DNA of 64,000 nucleotides from Hemicordylus capensis (GCF_027244095.1 NC_069657.1:2304001-2368000), one strand, 5' to 3'. Counted from the stretch's first letter, positions 10,001 to 17,519 are shown. The notes: generated from the sequence alone by a model not told the origin. Numbers and translations: made by a program.

Positions 10001-12062
10001 CTGGGCAGGCGTCAGGCTTGCAGGGTCCGTTGCTTACAAGGACTCCGAAGTCTATTAGCCACAGCCAGGTGCAAAACCGTCGCCTGGAGGGGCAGGCGGA
10101 GTGTGCTTTGAATCAAGGGGCAGGGCTGCCTCTGACCACACACTCAGCCCTGACATTGGTGTTTAGGAGCAGGACTGGACTGAACAACAACAAACAACTG
10201 CTATCCTTTCACACAACAATACAAACTTGGTTTCCCTCCCAGCTTTCCTTGCTTCACCCCGACTGAAAGCAGGGAAAGCCTCTTCCGTGCCGGCCTCTAT
10301 ATACGACTTCAGCATCAGAGCCATTCCCAGACTCCTGCAAATCGCTCAGGCACCCTCACCCTCCAGCACCTCCTCCTCTTCCTCCTGCCCCACAGCATGA
10401 CCTTTGCTCCGCTGCCACCCTGTAGTCCCTGGAAGCAAGTCCTCCATGGGGCCTTTTTGTGGGGATCGGAAGCTCCCCTAGCCAAGAGAGGGAGGTTCAT
10501 CCCCACCACCCACTCCGTACAAAGTACTGCCTGAAAACAAGGTGACTATTAGTTATGCCGACAATGACAACGGATATTAATATACCAGTTTTCAACCAAA
10601 GTCACATCCAGAAATAAACAAACAAACAAATAAAATGGCTCCCTGTCCCCAAATGGCTCACAATCTATTGGCACCACTATGTCTCTGCTAACTGAGCAAA
10701 GAGGCATGTTAGAAACTGGCGATTCTCTTATTTTGGCGGTGGGGGGGCGGTGGGGGGGGAGGAACTGGCCCTCTCCCTCCCCAGAACAGCAATGCTGTTG
10801 CTGGTGTCTATTTTTTTTTAAATTTCCTTTTAGACTGTGAACCCTTTTGGGACAAGAAACCATCTTATATTATTTTTCTATGTAAACTGCTGAAAAGCGA
10901 TATATAAATATTTGTAATAGTAGTCATCTTTATATATATTACATGTTCACGACACACTGCAGAGACCCTCCAGCTGATCTGAACTTGGGCCTTTCAAGGT
11001 GCAACTTGGAAGGGGTGAAGGAAGGACCCCCAACGCAGCCCCTCCAGCGGCAGCCTTCAAAACTATCTACCGCTTGTTCCACAGTCCTACAACTGGGCAA
11101 GTGCTTGGAGGGCCTCTGGATTTTTGGTGGTCACTCAAGTATCATACCATCGTCCAGTTTCCATGTTGTAGATCCAGATTTCATCTCTGGGCAGGTAGAA
11201 GTCATAAAAGCCCCTCACTTGAGCATTCTGCAGCAGGAGGAAGAGAAAAGGATATAATCACATTTGAAAATATGGCATAATCATATTTGAACTGCTATTG
11301 TTCGCAGCAGATTTTTAACACTCAGTAATCAGATAAATAATTCCAAAACAAGATCATGCCCAAGAAAAGCAGATCTTTCTCAGATTCAAATTTACTATGA
11401 TTCAAATTTACCATATATGGTCATGATACAATAAAATGAATAATGTTTGAAACTGAAATCCTACGAATTTCAAACTTTTCTTTTACTTCCCTTTTGCAAA
11501 CATGTTAATAAAAAAATTATGTGACATGCCTTTAATTTCTTAAAACTTTTCTAGTGTGATCCATGCAAAATGATTTTGCCTGGCCAACGATGGACCTCAC
11601 CACCCACCGGTCCAGTGCTCTCCCCAGCAATTCCAACACAAACAACAAGCCCAGACTCACAGGCTGCTTCCGCCTGCATGGATCCTGCTAGCCAAGGCCA
11701 GGACCACCAGGACCTGCATTCTGCAAGGGGCTCTTCAGGGTGGGGAAAATGCGGTTGCCCTAAGACGGCTACAAAGACGTCCCTCAAGCTGCTGGTCCAA
11801 ACCCAGTTGCTGCAGGGGGACATGGTTCCACCTCCTCTCCGTGGGGTCCACTTTTGACCCATTTCATGTTTCAACAGGATACGAATCTGCAAACACTGCT
11901 GCTCACCTTATATCCCCCCCAAACGAACATGCAGTGCCCATCCGTGACAGCAACGTGTCCGCTCCGTTCAGCAGGGCTGCCATTCTCCAGCTGTTCAAAC
12001 TTCTCCTCAGCTGGAGCCGGGAGCTCTTCATCCGCTAGCAACTCTTCATGGTCATCTGCCAT
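353..12062 (-). CDS. KLHDC2: KLHDC2, kelch domain-containing protein 2 (coding exons 1-10 of a partial gene)
   Basis: Substrate receptor of a CUL2-RING ubiquitin ligase; the mammalian protein binds C-terminal diglycine degrons and also acts in the nucleus. Ten coding exons on the minus strand (959 bp, 319 complete codons) match the vertebrate protein in order, from the start at 12062 to the border after KPR at 353. The kelch repeats show FVWGGY, LYLFGGHH, IFFGGYGY, YVFGGRYR and LFLFGGF. Residues equal to human Lys147, Tyr163, Trp191, Arg236, Arg241, Ser269 and Trp270, the degron pocket, are all present one position later (148, 164, 192, 237, 242, 270, 271). Exon lengths are 156, 80, 118, 116, 82, 84, 81, 59, 110 and 73 bp. 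The last exons, with the C-terminal elongin/cullin box, are not in bases 1-352 and must lie left of the window. The neighbour KLHDC1 is a tandem paralogue. Confidence 0.96.
899..915. repeat. poly-C tract
   Basis: An almost pure run of C in KLHDC2 intron 9, close to the TG repeat. Prone to length error in assemblies. Confidence 0.9.
991..1041. repeat. (TG)25 microsatellite
   Basis: A pure TG dinucleotide run in KLHDC2 intron 9, 86 bases past the exon 9 donor on the transcribed strand, where it reads CA. Intronic CA repeats near donors can act as splicing enhancers; that role here is only an inference. Confidence 0.97.
1126..1235 (-). CDS. KLHDC2: KLHDC2 coding exon 9
   Basis: Residues 259-295 plus one base of Ser296: LTQGVCPVGRSWHSLTPVSS, DHLFLFGGF, TTEKQPL. 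Ser270 and Trp271 equal human Ser269 and Trp270. The acceptor is ACGTAG and the donor GTAAGT, in phase 1. A (TG)25 repeat begins 86 bases downstream in the intron. Confidence 0.96.
1718..1776 (-). CDS. KLHDC2: KLHDC2 coding exon 8
   Basis: Residues 240-258 plus two bases of residue 259: ESRMNDLYSLNLDRWEWHE. Arg242 equals human Arg241 of the pocket. Human reads DARMNDLHYLNLDTWEWNE, so several blade positions differ. The acceptor is CCTCAG and the donor GTACGT, in phase 2. The 59-bp length equals KLHDC1 exon 8. Confidence 0.93.
1878..1958 (-). CDS. KLHDC2: KLHDC2 coding exon 7
   Basis: Residues 213-239: GKSPSPRAAHACATVGNRGY and then VFGGRYR. Arg237 equals human Arg236, which clamps the C-terminal carboxylate of the degron. 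The acceptor is CCTCAG and the donor GTGAGC, in phase 0. Confidence 0.96.
2530..2715 (+). repeat. L2-tailed interspersed repeat, copy 1
   Basis: Shares AGAGGCACCTTG, GCAGGGGGAGA and a tail with TATGTAACCTGCTTTGAG with copies at 10690 and 29108. The family ends in the same kind of 3' tail as L2 LINEs (compare CTGAGCCATTTT at 6425), so it is either a SINE mobilised by L2 or an L2 3' fragment. Confidence 0.7.
2731..2857. mobile_element. short foldback MITE
   Basis: Two 45-base arms in inverted orientation, from TTCCCTCTAACAAGGATTCT inward to GACTACAACTCCCA, separated by about 35 bases. Related debris with ACTACAACTCCCAT is at 59790-59905 and 13552-13640. Non-autonomous DNA element in KLHDC2 intron 6. 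Confidence 0.8.
2880..3190 (-). repeat. L2-like 3' fragment
   Basis: Begins with a TTATATCCTGCCTTTCC tail typical of antisense L2 ends. It continues with a stretch (AAAAGGTTACA, AGCAAAGC, CCAACAGAAAAG) shared in the same orientation with 17285-17480. A CCAA tetranucleotide run sits near 2965. Confidence 0.55.
3518..3601 (-). CDS. KLHDC2: KLHDC2 coding exon 6
   Basis: Residues 185-212: NSGLPRGWNDHVHVLDTETF and then TWSQPVTT. Trp192 equals human Trp191. The acceptor CCTTAAG ends in AAG rather than the usual pyrimidine-AG, and the donor is GTAACT, so both borders are a little off consensus. The reading frame and homology leave little doubt. Confidence 0.94.
4311..4392 (-). CDS. KLHDC2: KLHDC2 coding exon 5
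   Basis: Residues 157-184: LIFFGGYGYYPEGEQIGTFE and then FDETSFW. Tyr164 equals human Tyr163 of the degron pocket. The acceptor is AACAG and the donor GTAAGT, in phase 0. The loop reads YPEGEQI where human has LPEDKVL. Confidence 0.96.
4640..4740 (-). repeat. L2-like 3' tail and TGAT repeat
   Basis: TTTCTATACTGCCCCATA and GCAGTTCGCAATCCAAAAATG resemble the antisense 3' end of L2-type elements. A short run of TGAT units follows near 4750. It abuts the plus-strand L2 copy. Confidence 0.5.
4772..6286 (+). CDS. L2-clade LINE reverse transcriptase, 504-codon open reading frame
   Basis: Uninterrupted reading frame of a non-LTR retrotransposon. Finger motif YRPISNLP lies at residues 65-72, motif A LDLSAAFDTIDH at 135-146, motif B GVPQGSILSPVLF at 192-204 and the catalytic YADD box at 225-228, followed by LKLNPSKTEVLIVG. 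The C-terminus has the LHWLPIRFRAKYK and AFSVAVPGLWNALPTEIRN blocks typical of L2. The upstream apurinic endonuclease domain is absent, so the copy is 5'-truncated and cannot move by itself; the first Met is probably not a natural start. The unbroken frame contrasts with all other L2 pieces in the window and suggests a young insertion. It lies in KLHDC2 intron 4, antisense to the gene. Confidence 0.93.
   Translation: MITTCSLDPCLTWLLLSSREIVGDGLVNIINSPLREGRMSPCLKEALIRPLLKKPSLDPLVMDSYRPISNLPWLGKATERVVANQLQAVLEETDYLDPFQTGCRAGYGVETALVGLMDDLYQGIDRGSVTLLVLLDLSAAFDTIDHGILLDCLGELGIGGTALQWFSSYLSGRFQMVEMVDSCSSKWELLYGVPQGSILSPVLFNIYMKPLGEVIRRFGAGCYQYADDTQIYFSFSASGNGTHSLNACLQAVMGWMRDNKLKLNPSKTEVLIVGAQNLRGELDLPVLDGVTLPQKEQVHSLGVFLDPGLTLVSQVEAMARSAFYQLRLIRQLHPFLGEDDLKTAVHQLVNSRLDYCNALYVGLPLYTVRKLQLIQNVAARLVSGATWRDHIMPVLKQLHWLPIRFRAKYKVLVITFKALNGLGPSYLRVHLLLHDPHCTLRSSEEVHLQLPPVRLVATQRRAFSVAVPGLWNALPTEIRNLRSLLSFRRALKTYLFGLAFQSFK
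4772..6490 (+). mobile_element. L2 LINE, 5'-truncated, with 3' UTR and AAAT tail
   Basis: After the reverse transcriptase stop at 6286 comes an AT-rich 3' UTR with GAGCTGCCCTGAGCC and GGGTGGTATATAAAT, then AAAT/AATA units up to about 6490. A decayed L2 copy lies tail-to-tail with it. Confidence 0.9.
6535..7335 (-). mobile_element. decayed L2 LINE fragment
   Basis: Minus-strand translation gives LLILLDLSVAFDTINHGILL near 7300-7220, SLNACLEAVMGWMRENKLRLN near 6950 and YQLRLIRLLRPFLE near 6700. These are in the order of one L2 element but in more than one frame, so the copy has several frame changes and stops. It lies immediately beside the intact-frame copy in opposite orientation. Confidence 0.9.
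7663..7859. repeat. long imperfect inverted repeat
   Basis: A left arm at about 7663-7740 (CACAGCTGCCCCTCCTTCC ... GCTGCCTGCAGGCC) pairs with a right arm at about 7783-7859 (GGCCAGCCTGCAGGCAGC ... GGAGAGGCAGCTGTCC). The loop is about 42 bases. It is probably a foldback MITE; a transcript crossing it would form a long hairpin. It lies in KLHDC2 intron 4. Confidence 0.8.
8444..8559 (-). CDS. KLHDC2: KLHDC2 coding exon 4
   Basis: Residues 119-156 plus two bases of Lys157: FYMLNSRSNDKVLQW, then CQGIPPSSKDKLGVWVYKN. Lys148 equals human Lys147 of the degron pocket. The acceptor is TTTCAG and the donor GTAAGT, in phase 2. The exon was found by translation across the splice borders because it has no start codon of its own. 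Confidence 0.95.
8690..8900 (+). repeat. L2 3' coding fragment
   Basis: Plus-strand reading shows RAFSVTAPRLWSILPTDSC, the C-terminal L2 block. It lies in KLHDC2 intron 3. Confidence 0.7.
9438..9486 (+). repeat. short dispersed repeat, copy 1
   Basis: CAAGACTTGTATTCATGTAT and TCTGGGAAGAAGTTCAG recur nearly unchanged at 12580-12622. Family not recognised. Confidence 0.6.
9770..9887 (-). CDS. KLHDC2: KLHDC2 coding exon 3
   Basis: Residues 79-118, including GDVPPSMSGSCAVCVDRVLY and LFGGHHARGNTNK, one complete kelch blade that is almost identical to human. The acceptor is TGCCAG and the donor GTCAGT, in phase 0. Residues 80-85 (TKHKTT) differ from human KKINTE, the least conserved stretch of the exon. 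Confidence 0.96.
10690..10925 (+). repeat. L2-tailed interspersed repeat, copy 2
   Basis: Shares GAGCAAAGAGGCA, CTGGCCCTCTCC, TGTTGCTGGTGTCTAT and TAGACTGTGAACCC with the copy at 29108, and ends in an AT-rich GATATATAAATA tail. It lies in KLHDC2 intron 2. Confidence 0.75.
11148..11227 (-). CDS. KLHDC2: KLHDC2 coding exon 2
   Basis: Residues 53-78 plus two bases of Trp79: NAQVRGFYDFYLPRDEIWIY and then NMETGRW. The acceptor is CTGCAG and the donor GTATGA, in phase 2. Human reads SNQVRGLYDFYLPREELWIY here. Confidence 0.95.
11262..11560 (-). repeat. unclassified element, copy A (inverted to copy B)
   Basis: About 300 bases (CAGATTTTTAACACTCAGTA, ACCATATATGGTCATGATAC, CTTTTCTTTTACTTCCCTTT) that recur as reverse complement at 14480-14997. 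It lies in KLHDC2 intron 1 and begins about 35 bases upstream of the exon 2 acceptor. Confidence 0.85.
11907..12062 (-). CDS. KLHDC2: KLHDC2 coding exon 1
   Basis: Residues 1-52, from ATG at 12062 to GGYK, with a GTGAGC donor at 11906. It has an acidic N-terminus (MADDHEELLADEELP) and then the first kelch strand, AERSGHVAVTDGHCMFVWGG. Human has 51 residues here. The start is fixed by the MAD opening and by the lack of any longer homologous stretch. A pyrimidine-rich tract ending in AAG lies at 12083 (minus strand), so this exon may continue only to 12082 and be preceded by a non-coding exon. Confidence 0.96.
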
Positions 12063-12469
12063 GCCGAGAGTGGGAGAGAATCCTTCAAAAGAACAAAGAA
12101 GGAGGTGGGGGAGATTTTACCAACCAAGAAGCCCCTCCAAGCGTGTTCCTTCCATGGGGACAAAATGAGACAGAGGAACACCAGCACCTCTCCCTCTCTG
12201 TCTCTTTGTGTTTGCCAACATGGAGAGTTGGCAAAAGTCTGCTTGTCTGAAGAGATCAGCTCTAGAGCTAATGGCCATAAGCGACAGGAGGGAAGTTTTA
12301 GATGGACATTAAGATCATCTTCTCACTGGAAAGTACCGCAATGGAACCCATTATTTGTATTTTTAATCATACTTATAGACTACCTGATATATGTATCCCG
12401 AGGTGGCATTTAAGTCTTAAAAATACAACCGCCATCAGAACAGAATAAAAACAAAACAGTTTTGCAGAG

Positions 12470-12580
12470 CATGGCTGGGGGAGTCAGTCATGTGACTTGC
12501 CTCTGGGGGCCCCCCCAAGGCAGTGAGCCCCCAGACAACTGTCTCCTCTTGTCCTATTATAGTTACCCCCCTGCCCATAT
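12470..12580. mobile_element. hAT-like MITE fragment
   Basis: GTGACTTGCCTCTGGGGG and TATAGTTACCCCCCTGCC match the interior and right end of the MITE at 30639-30805. It has inserted into the L2 piece. Confidence 0.65.
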
Positions 12581-12622
12581 GTAAGACTTGTATTCATGTA
12601 TTCTGGGAAGGAGTTCAGATGC
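12580..12622 (+). repeat. short dispersed repeat, copy 2
   Basis: Nearly identical to 9438-9486 and in the same orientation. Confidence 0.55.
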
Positions 12623-12924
12623 CCTCCACATACCTTGGGAAAATGACCATTAAAACAGTTTTGAAATATTTTTAACTAAAAGCCTGAGAAAACAGGTGCA
12701 TCTGAAGGGTCTTTTAAAAGGCAGCCAGAGCTGGAGAACCTCTTGTTTTGACAGGGAGCACATTCCAAAGCCCGGAGGCAGCCACAGAGAAGGCCCAGTC
12801 TTGTGAAGGGGAACAGGTGGGCTCACCATACTTGGGGGTGTTCTTCCCCACATCTTTTCCCAGAAGAGGAACTGGGCGCAACCTCACAAAAGGAAGCAAG
12901 TGTGAATGGTGAGGGGTCAAGCTC

Positions 12925-13110
12925 TAAGGCATGCGCATGTGCACGCACTCACACATTTTTTGATGTCCACTCAGTTAATTTTAGATCCCCCTGGGGTTGA
13001 ATCAGGAAGGCCCCATTCTGAATGCATGTGCGCACACACTGCCTTGATACTGCCACCCAGAACAAAATCCATTCCACCCACAGATGAAAAAAATTAGAAG
13101 GACCACAAGG
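12925..13110 (-). repeat. unclassified repeat shared with 63696-63889
   Basis: TTGAATCAGGAAGGCCCCAT, ATGCATGTGCGCACACA and CAGAACAAAATCCATTCC recur as reverse complement at 63696-63889, where the copy sits inside an L2 piece. It is therefore a mobile family. Confidence 0.7.
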
Positions 13111-13551
13111 AAGCGAAGCAATGAACCCTAAGAGCCACAGCAGGCAAAACAAGGTTCATTCCGAAGTGTCTCTGCCGCCACTTCTAAGTTCAGCATCTCG
13201 TGAACTCTTCCACTGTTTCGCAGAGAGACAATAAAAAAGCAAGCTCTCCAGTCTGGGCTCAGGAAGGAGGCGGCTGTGGCGGCAGCAGGGAAGGGAAATC
13301 TGGCCCTGGGCTCCCTATTTCAGTCACAGGGCTGCGGCAGATGCAGGAGGGCTCACCAGGCTGGGGTGAAGGAAAGGAGGCGTTGTGATGCGATTGTGCA
13401 GGGGGGGTATCTAAGGAGGGGCCAGGAATGCAAGCCCAGCTCCAAGCAACGGTTGCCAGGGGGCTGGAATCCTGGGAGGGAGGCAGTTAAAGCTGCAGGG
13501 GGTCCAACTGGGGGAGGGGGTGCTAAACAAGAGTGTTTCTGGCACCCCTTC

Positions 13552-13640
13552 TTAGCAAGGGTTGGGAACCATTATGGCTGGGGATGATGGGACTTGTAGT
13601 CCAACAACATTGGGGGAACCCACGGCTGGGAACTCCTGCA
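13552..13640. repeat. fragment of ACTACAACTCCCAT-type MITE
   Basis: GGTTGGGAACCATTATGGCT and GATGGGACTTGTAGTCCAAC resemble the foldback family at 2731 and 59790. Confidence 0.5.
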
Positions 13641-14479
13641 ACAGAGCACCCGGCTGAAAAGGTGATTTTGGCCCAGAAAGGCCTCAGGGATTTCTCTCGG
13701 CTGAGGGCGAAGAGGTGACCAAAGGAGCGAGTGCGGGAAGGAGGAGCGGTTAGGGACTCAGGGCTGCACTGGGCCGGCCACGTGTCGCCTGGTGGCGAGA
13801 GAAGGTCTGGGAGGGAAATGCAGATTGAGACCGACTCTGGGCCAAGAATTGCCCTCAGCAGCCCTTCGCGGGACAGAGAATCTTTACAAGCTGCTTTCCA
13901 ACAAAAGTCCCCCAAAGCGGTTTACCAAGTTATATCAACAGACAAAGTGGTTCAGCTGAGGAGGGCCTGTGCGTGCAGAAGGGCTGCCTGCCACTCAGTC
14001 AGGGGGGCCATCACAGGGAGTCCGCCTCCGTCCCGGAGAGGCAGTGGGGAGCCAGGCACGAAGGCAGCCGCTCAGCAGACGCTGGCCTGATGGCTCGGTG
14101 AGCAGGCCACAAGGCCAGGGGCCCCTCTGGACACTGGAGCCGCAAGGCAAGACGAGGGAAGGGTAGGGAGCAGCAGGAGGGCTGGACACCCCCCACTTGG
14201 GCCCAGGGTCGCCACGGGCCCATCACAGCCTCGGACACTGCACAGGACTCGGCCCCCGCAGAAAACGAGTAGGGGGGGCATGTCGTTGGCCTCACCTACT
14301 TTTGGCGTGGATTACACTTCTAGGAAAGTTCATGAAATTAAAGATATGTCACGCCCAAACGTCTTGTGTTTTTTATGTTTACCAACTTTTAATTTTTCTT
14401 TTGTGTGCACAATAAAAAGGTCTTTTGGTTGAGAGTTGGAGTTAATATGCGCATTGCATCACTGACATATCGACTTATT

Positions 14480-14997
14480 TGATACGTCATAATTTTTTTT
14501 TAATTAATGTGCTTGTAAAAGGGAAGTAAAAGAAAAGTTTGAAATTTGTAGGATTTCAACTTCAAACATATTGTATCATGGCCATATATGGTAAATTTGA
14601 ATCATAGTAAATATGAATCTGAGAAAGATCATCTGCTTTTCTTGGGCATGTTGATGTTTTGGAATTATTGATCTGATTAAAGTAAAGTGCGCTGTTGAGT
14701 CGGTGTCGACTCCTGGCGACCACAGAAAAGCCCTGTGGTTGTCTTTGGTAGAATACAGGAGGGGTTGACCATTGCCTCCTCCCACACAGTATGAGATGAT
14801 GCCTTTCAGCATCTGCCTATATCGCTGCTGCCCGATAGAGGTGTTTCCCATAGCCTGGGAAACACACCACGGGGAATAGAACCGGCAGCCTCATGCTTGC
14901 TAAGCAAATAATTTCCTGCTGTGCCATTAGGCGGCATTGATCTGATTACTGAGTGTTAAAAATCTGCTGAGAACAAAAACAGTTCCAATATGCCAAA
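14480..14997 (+). repeat. unclassified element, copy B, split by a SINE
   Basis: Reverse complement of 11262-11560: AAAGGGAAGTAAAAGAAAAG, ATGGCCATATATGGTAAATT, ACTGAGTGTTAAAAATCTGC. The SINE at 14680-14935 splits it and duplicated 13 of its bases. It lies about 2.4 kb upstream of KLHDC2 coding exon 1. Confidence 0.85.
14680..14935 (-). mobile_element. tRNA-derived SINE with target-site duplication
   Basis: Flanked by the direct repeat ATTGATCTGATTA at 14667-14679 and 14936-14948. On the minus strand it has a tRNA-like head and a body (GAAAGGCATCATCTCATACT, GGTAGAATACAGGAGGGG on the plus strand) shared with 15566-15791, and an AAGTAAAGT tail. RNA polymerase III SINE of a squamate type. Confidence 0.92.
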
Positions 14998-14999
14998 AT

Positions 15000-15545
15000 T
15001 ATCTAAACATGTTCCCCAAGCATATTCTGGTGTAAAAAGTAGTGCATCCAGCTAATATAAGTGGCAGGAGTGCAGGCGCGGAGCCTGACATCAGACGCGG
15101 GGGGCGGATTCGCAGCGCCGGGCATTTAACTCTCGAAGGGGCTGCGCGGCCCCTTCAGGAGTTACGTTTGGACTGGCACTGCGTTCTGCCTTAAAGGCAG
15201 GGAAGAGCCGCTCCTGGTTGTGCTGTGAACGCAGTGACCATTTAACTCCTGAACGGGGGCCACACAGCCCCCGCTCGGGAGCTAAACCAGCACCCCGTCT
15301 GACGTCAGACGTGGGGGGCATGTCGGGAGCATGAGGCGCTGCCCCTGATTGGGTGTGGCCTGAGTTCTTTGAACCTGTTCGCCCAGTAGTGGCTCCGCCC
15401 CTGCAGGAGTGTTAATCCAAAATTTGTTATCTATAGCTAAATATGATATCCAGAATTTCTTCCCTCAAGTACATTCTTGTGTAAGAAATAGTGCATTCAG
15501 CTAGTTTCAGTAGCAGGATTGATCATCCAAAAATTGGTATATGTA
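15000..15545 (+). repeat. two tandem units of about 110 bp, split by a MITE
   Basis: The unit starting CATATTCTGGTGTAAAAAGT at about 15019 recurs as ACATTCTTGTGTAAGAAATA at about 15470. Removing the 331-base MITE and its 8-base duplication leaves a spacing near 110 bases. Possibly the continuation of the element at 14480. Confidence 0.65.
15073..15403. mobile_element. hAT-type MITE with perfect 8-bp duplication
   Basis: Terminal inverted repeats CAGGCGCGGAGCC / GGCTCCGCCCCTG, flanked by CAGGAGTG on both sides (15065-15072 and 15404-15411). The 331-base GC-rich body has internal inverted segments (TGACATCAGACGCGGGGGGC and TGACGTCAGACGTGGGGGGC) and no coding capacity. The 8-base duplication and CAG ends fit the hAT superfamily. 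Confidence 0.9.
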
Positions 15546-15565
15546 GGTCCTTGAGAAGCATGACT

Positions 15566-15791
15566 TGACTAGCAAGCCAGAGGTTGCCGGTTCGACTTCC
15601 CGCTGGTGTGTTTCCCCAGACTATGGGAAACACCAATACTGGGCAGCAGCGATATAGGCAGATGCTGAAAGGCATCATCTCATACTGTGCAGGAGAAGGC
15701 AATGGTAAACCCCTCCTGTGTTCTACTAAAGACAACCACAGGACTCTGTGGGCACCAGGAGTAGACACTGACTCAAAGGCACACTTGACTT
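15566..15791 (+). mobile_element. tRNA-derived SINE with 22-bp target-site duplication
   Basis: Flanked by TAGGTCCTTGAGAAGCATGA + CT at 15544-15565 and the same with one change at 15792-15813. It has a tRNA-like B box (GGTTCGACTTCC) at the head and a CACACTTGACTTTA tail. Same family as 14680-14935, opposite orientation. Confidence 0.93.
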
Positions 15792-15917
15792 TAGGTCCTT
15801 GGGAAGCATGACTATTTTGCACAAAAAACAATAACTCAAAATATATAACTAGACTAAACTGCCAGCATATTGCATTGAAAGAGATGCAGGGAAGATGTTG
15901 GGACAGCATTTCTCAAC

Positions 15918-16145
15918 GAATAGTTCATAAAATTTCAGGGTTGGAAGGAACCCCGAAGGTCTTCCTAGTCCAACCCGCTGCTCAGTGCAGGAAACTGTTA
16001 CAGCAGCCCTGAGAGGAGGCTGGCCAGCCTCTGTTTGGAGACCTCCAGCGAGGCAGACTCTTCCAGGGCTGACCAGCTCCCAGAGCTCCCAATGCCCCAG
16101 CCAAAGTCTGTTCCCTTGCGATTTCCACTCACTGGTTCTAGTGCT
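15918..16145 (-). mobile_element. CR1-type LINE 3' fragment
   Basis: GGGTTGGAAGGAACC, CTAGTCCAACCCGCTGCTCA and GTGCAGGAAAC are the antisense of the well-known CR1 3' end. Confidence 0.75.
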
Positions 16146-16389
16146 GCCCTCAGGAGCAACTGAGAACAAGGCTCCTCCTCCTCCTCATTCATCATTATAA
16201 AGTTGTTGTGCAAGTCTTAAGTGCTTGTTTGGGTTTTCAAACTCTCATTCTAGGTTGCCAAACAAACAGCCCAGGACTCCTTTGCCAGAGGGAAGCTTCC
16301 AGCCTCCAAGGCCTCTTAAACAGAGCTAGAACAAACTGCCTGATTCCACATCATTAGCTTTTGGTCTTGAAGGTTGCTTCAAAAGTGAA

Positions 16390-16514
16390 CAACGTATTTA
16401 TTTTTATTTATTTATTGTTCAATTTGTATACTGCCTTTCATAAGGCATCTCAGTAAAACTCCATAAAGATCACATTTAAAACCTTACAATCATTTAAGCA
16501 ATAAAAGCCACAAA

Positions 16515-16546
<32 letters not shown>

Positions 16547-16720
16547 CCCATAAAAAATACAAGCAGAAGCGGGAAAGCTCAAGGACCCAGCTGCCCCTAA
16601 GGGGTAGAAGCCAGAACAAATAAAAAAGTCTTTCGTTGTTTTTTAAAAGCAGCCACAGAAGTCAAAGAGCAGACCTTTGCGGGGAGAACACTCCAGAGCC
16701 TGGGGGCAACAACCATTTAC
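16390..16720 (-). repeat. L2-like 3' fragment
   Basis: TTATTTATTGTTCAATTTGT and ATACTGCCTTTCATAAGGC begin an antisense L2 tail; AGAACACTCCAGAGCCTGGG near 16700 is the L2 LWN-type coding end. It contains a CA repeat. Confidence 0.65.
16518..16547. repeat. (CA)n microsatellite
   Basis: A run of about 15 CA units inside the L2-like fragment. Confidence 0.95.
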
Positions 16721-17284
16721 TGGAGTTATTATCTGTATTTATTATCATGTCCTGTTAGCTGGAAAAGGTGACACTAAAAGGCCCTGGAACACAGAAAGCA
16801 CAACCCCTCCCCTCCCCTCTTTGCATCCATCCTGCTGCACATTCCCTGCCAGGGATGTTCTTCTCCTTATCCCCATCTTTTGAACTAATCTAACTGAATT
16901 GATAAAAAGTTCTTTTCCCTGGGGAGGAGATTCCCCAGTCATGGAGTGCCACAGAGAACCCCCAAGGAAATATGAATGTAGGCCCACGTTTGTATGTGTG
17001 TGGCAGCAAGCCACTTGCCTGCCTCACCCTGCCAGGCTGGGAGACATTTGTGGGGGCGGGGAGGAGAGCACTGCCTGTCTTCAGCTGACATTAGGTGTGT
17101 CCAGACGCCTGTTCTTGTGCTCCTTGCAATGCCTGCACCGATTTGCACCAAATTTGGTTCAGTTGTCCTGCCACATAGGGACATCTCAACGGCGTGTTTT
17201 GCGATGCCTTCACCTCATTCCAAAATAGCAGCCACCTGGAAACCGGGCAGATTAGCCGCTGGCTGAACTGCTTGGGTTTTTGGT

Positions 17285-17480
17285 TTGTTGTTAAGAAAAA
17301 CAGGTGCAAAAGGTTACAAGGCAACTTCTGGGGGAGCCAAGAAAAAACCCTACAGAAGCAAAGCGAAGGCCAAAAGCCTCAATCAAGGAAAACCGCTTCC
17401 AAGGCCTCAGAAAGCAAAGCAGCCACCAACAGAAAAGACCAAGCGAGTGGGGCGGGGAGGCTGCACCGTCTTCATTACTG
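17285..17480 (-). repeat. repeat shared with 2990-3190
   Basis: AAAAGGTTACAAGGCA, GCTTCCAAGGCCTCAGAAAG and CCACCAACAGAAAAG match the L2-like segment at 2990-3190 in the same orientation. Confidence 0.55.
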
Positions 17481-17519
17481 CAGGGGGGTCTCGAACTCGT
17501 GATGACATTTGTTACTATA

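Larger units (their letters stand above)
12360..12915 (-). repeat. L2 3' fragment, interrupted
   Basis: Minus-strand reading gives PFVRLRPVPLLGKD and WAFSVAASGLWNVLPVKT, the L2 C-terminal block, followed by the antisense L2 tail. It is interrupted by hAT-like material at 12470-12580. Confidence 0.75.

Noticed and set aside
15566-15620. tRNA gene candidate
   Set aside because: A B-box-like sequence is present, but it belongs to a SINE with body, tail and target duplication. No folding tRNA was found.
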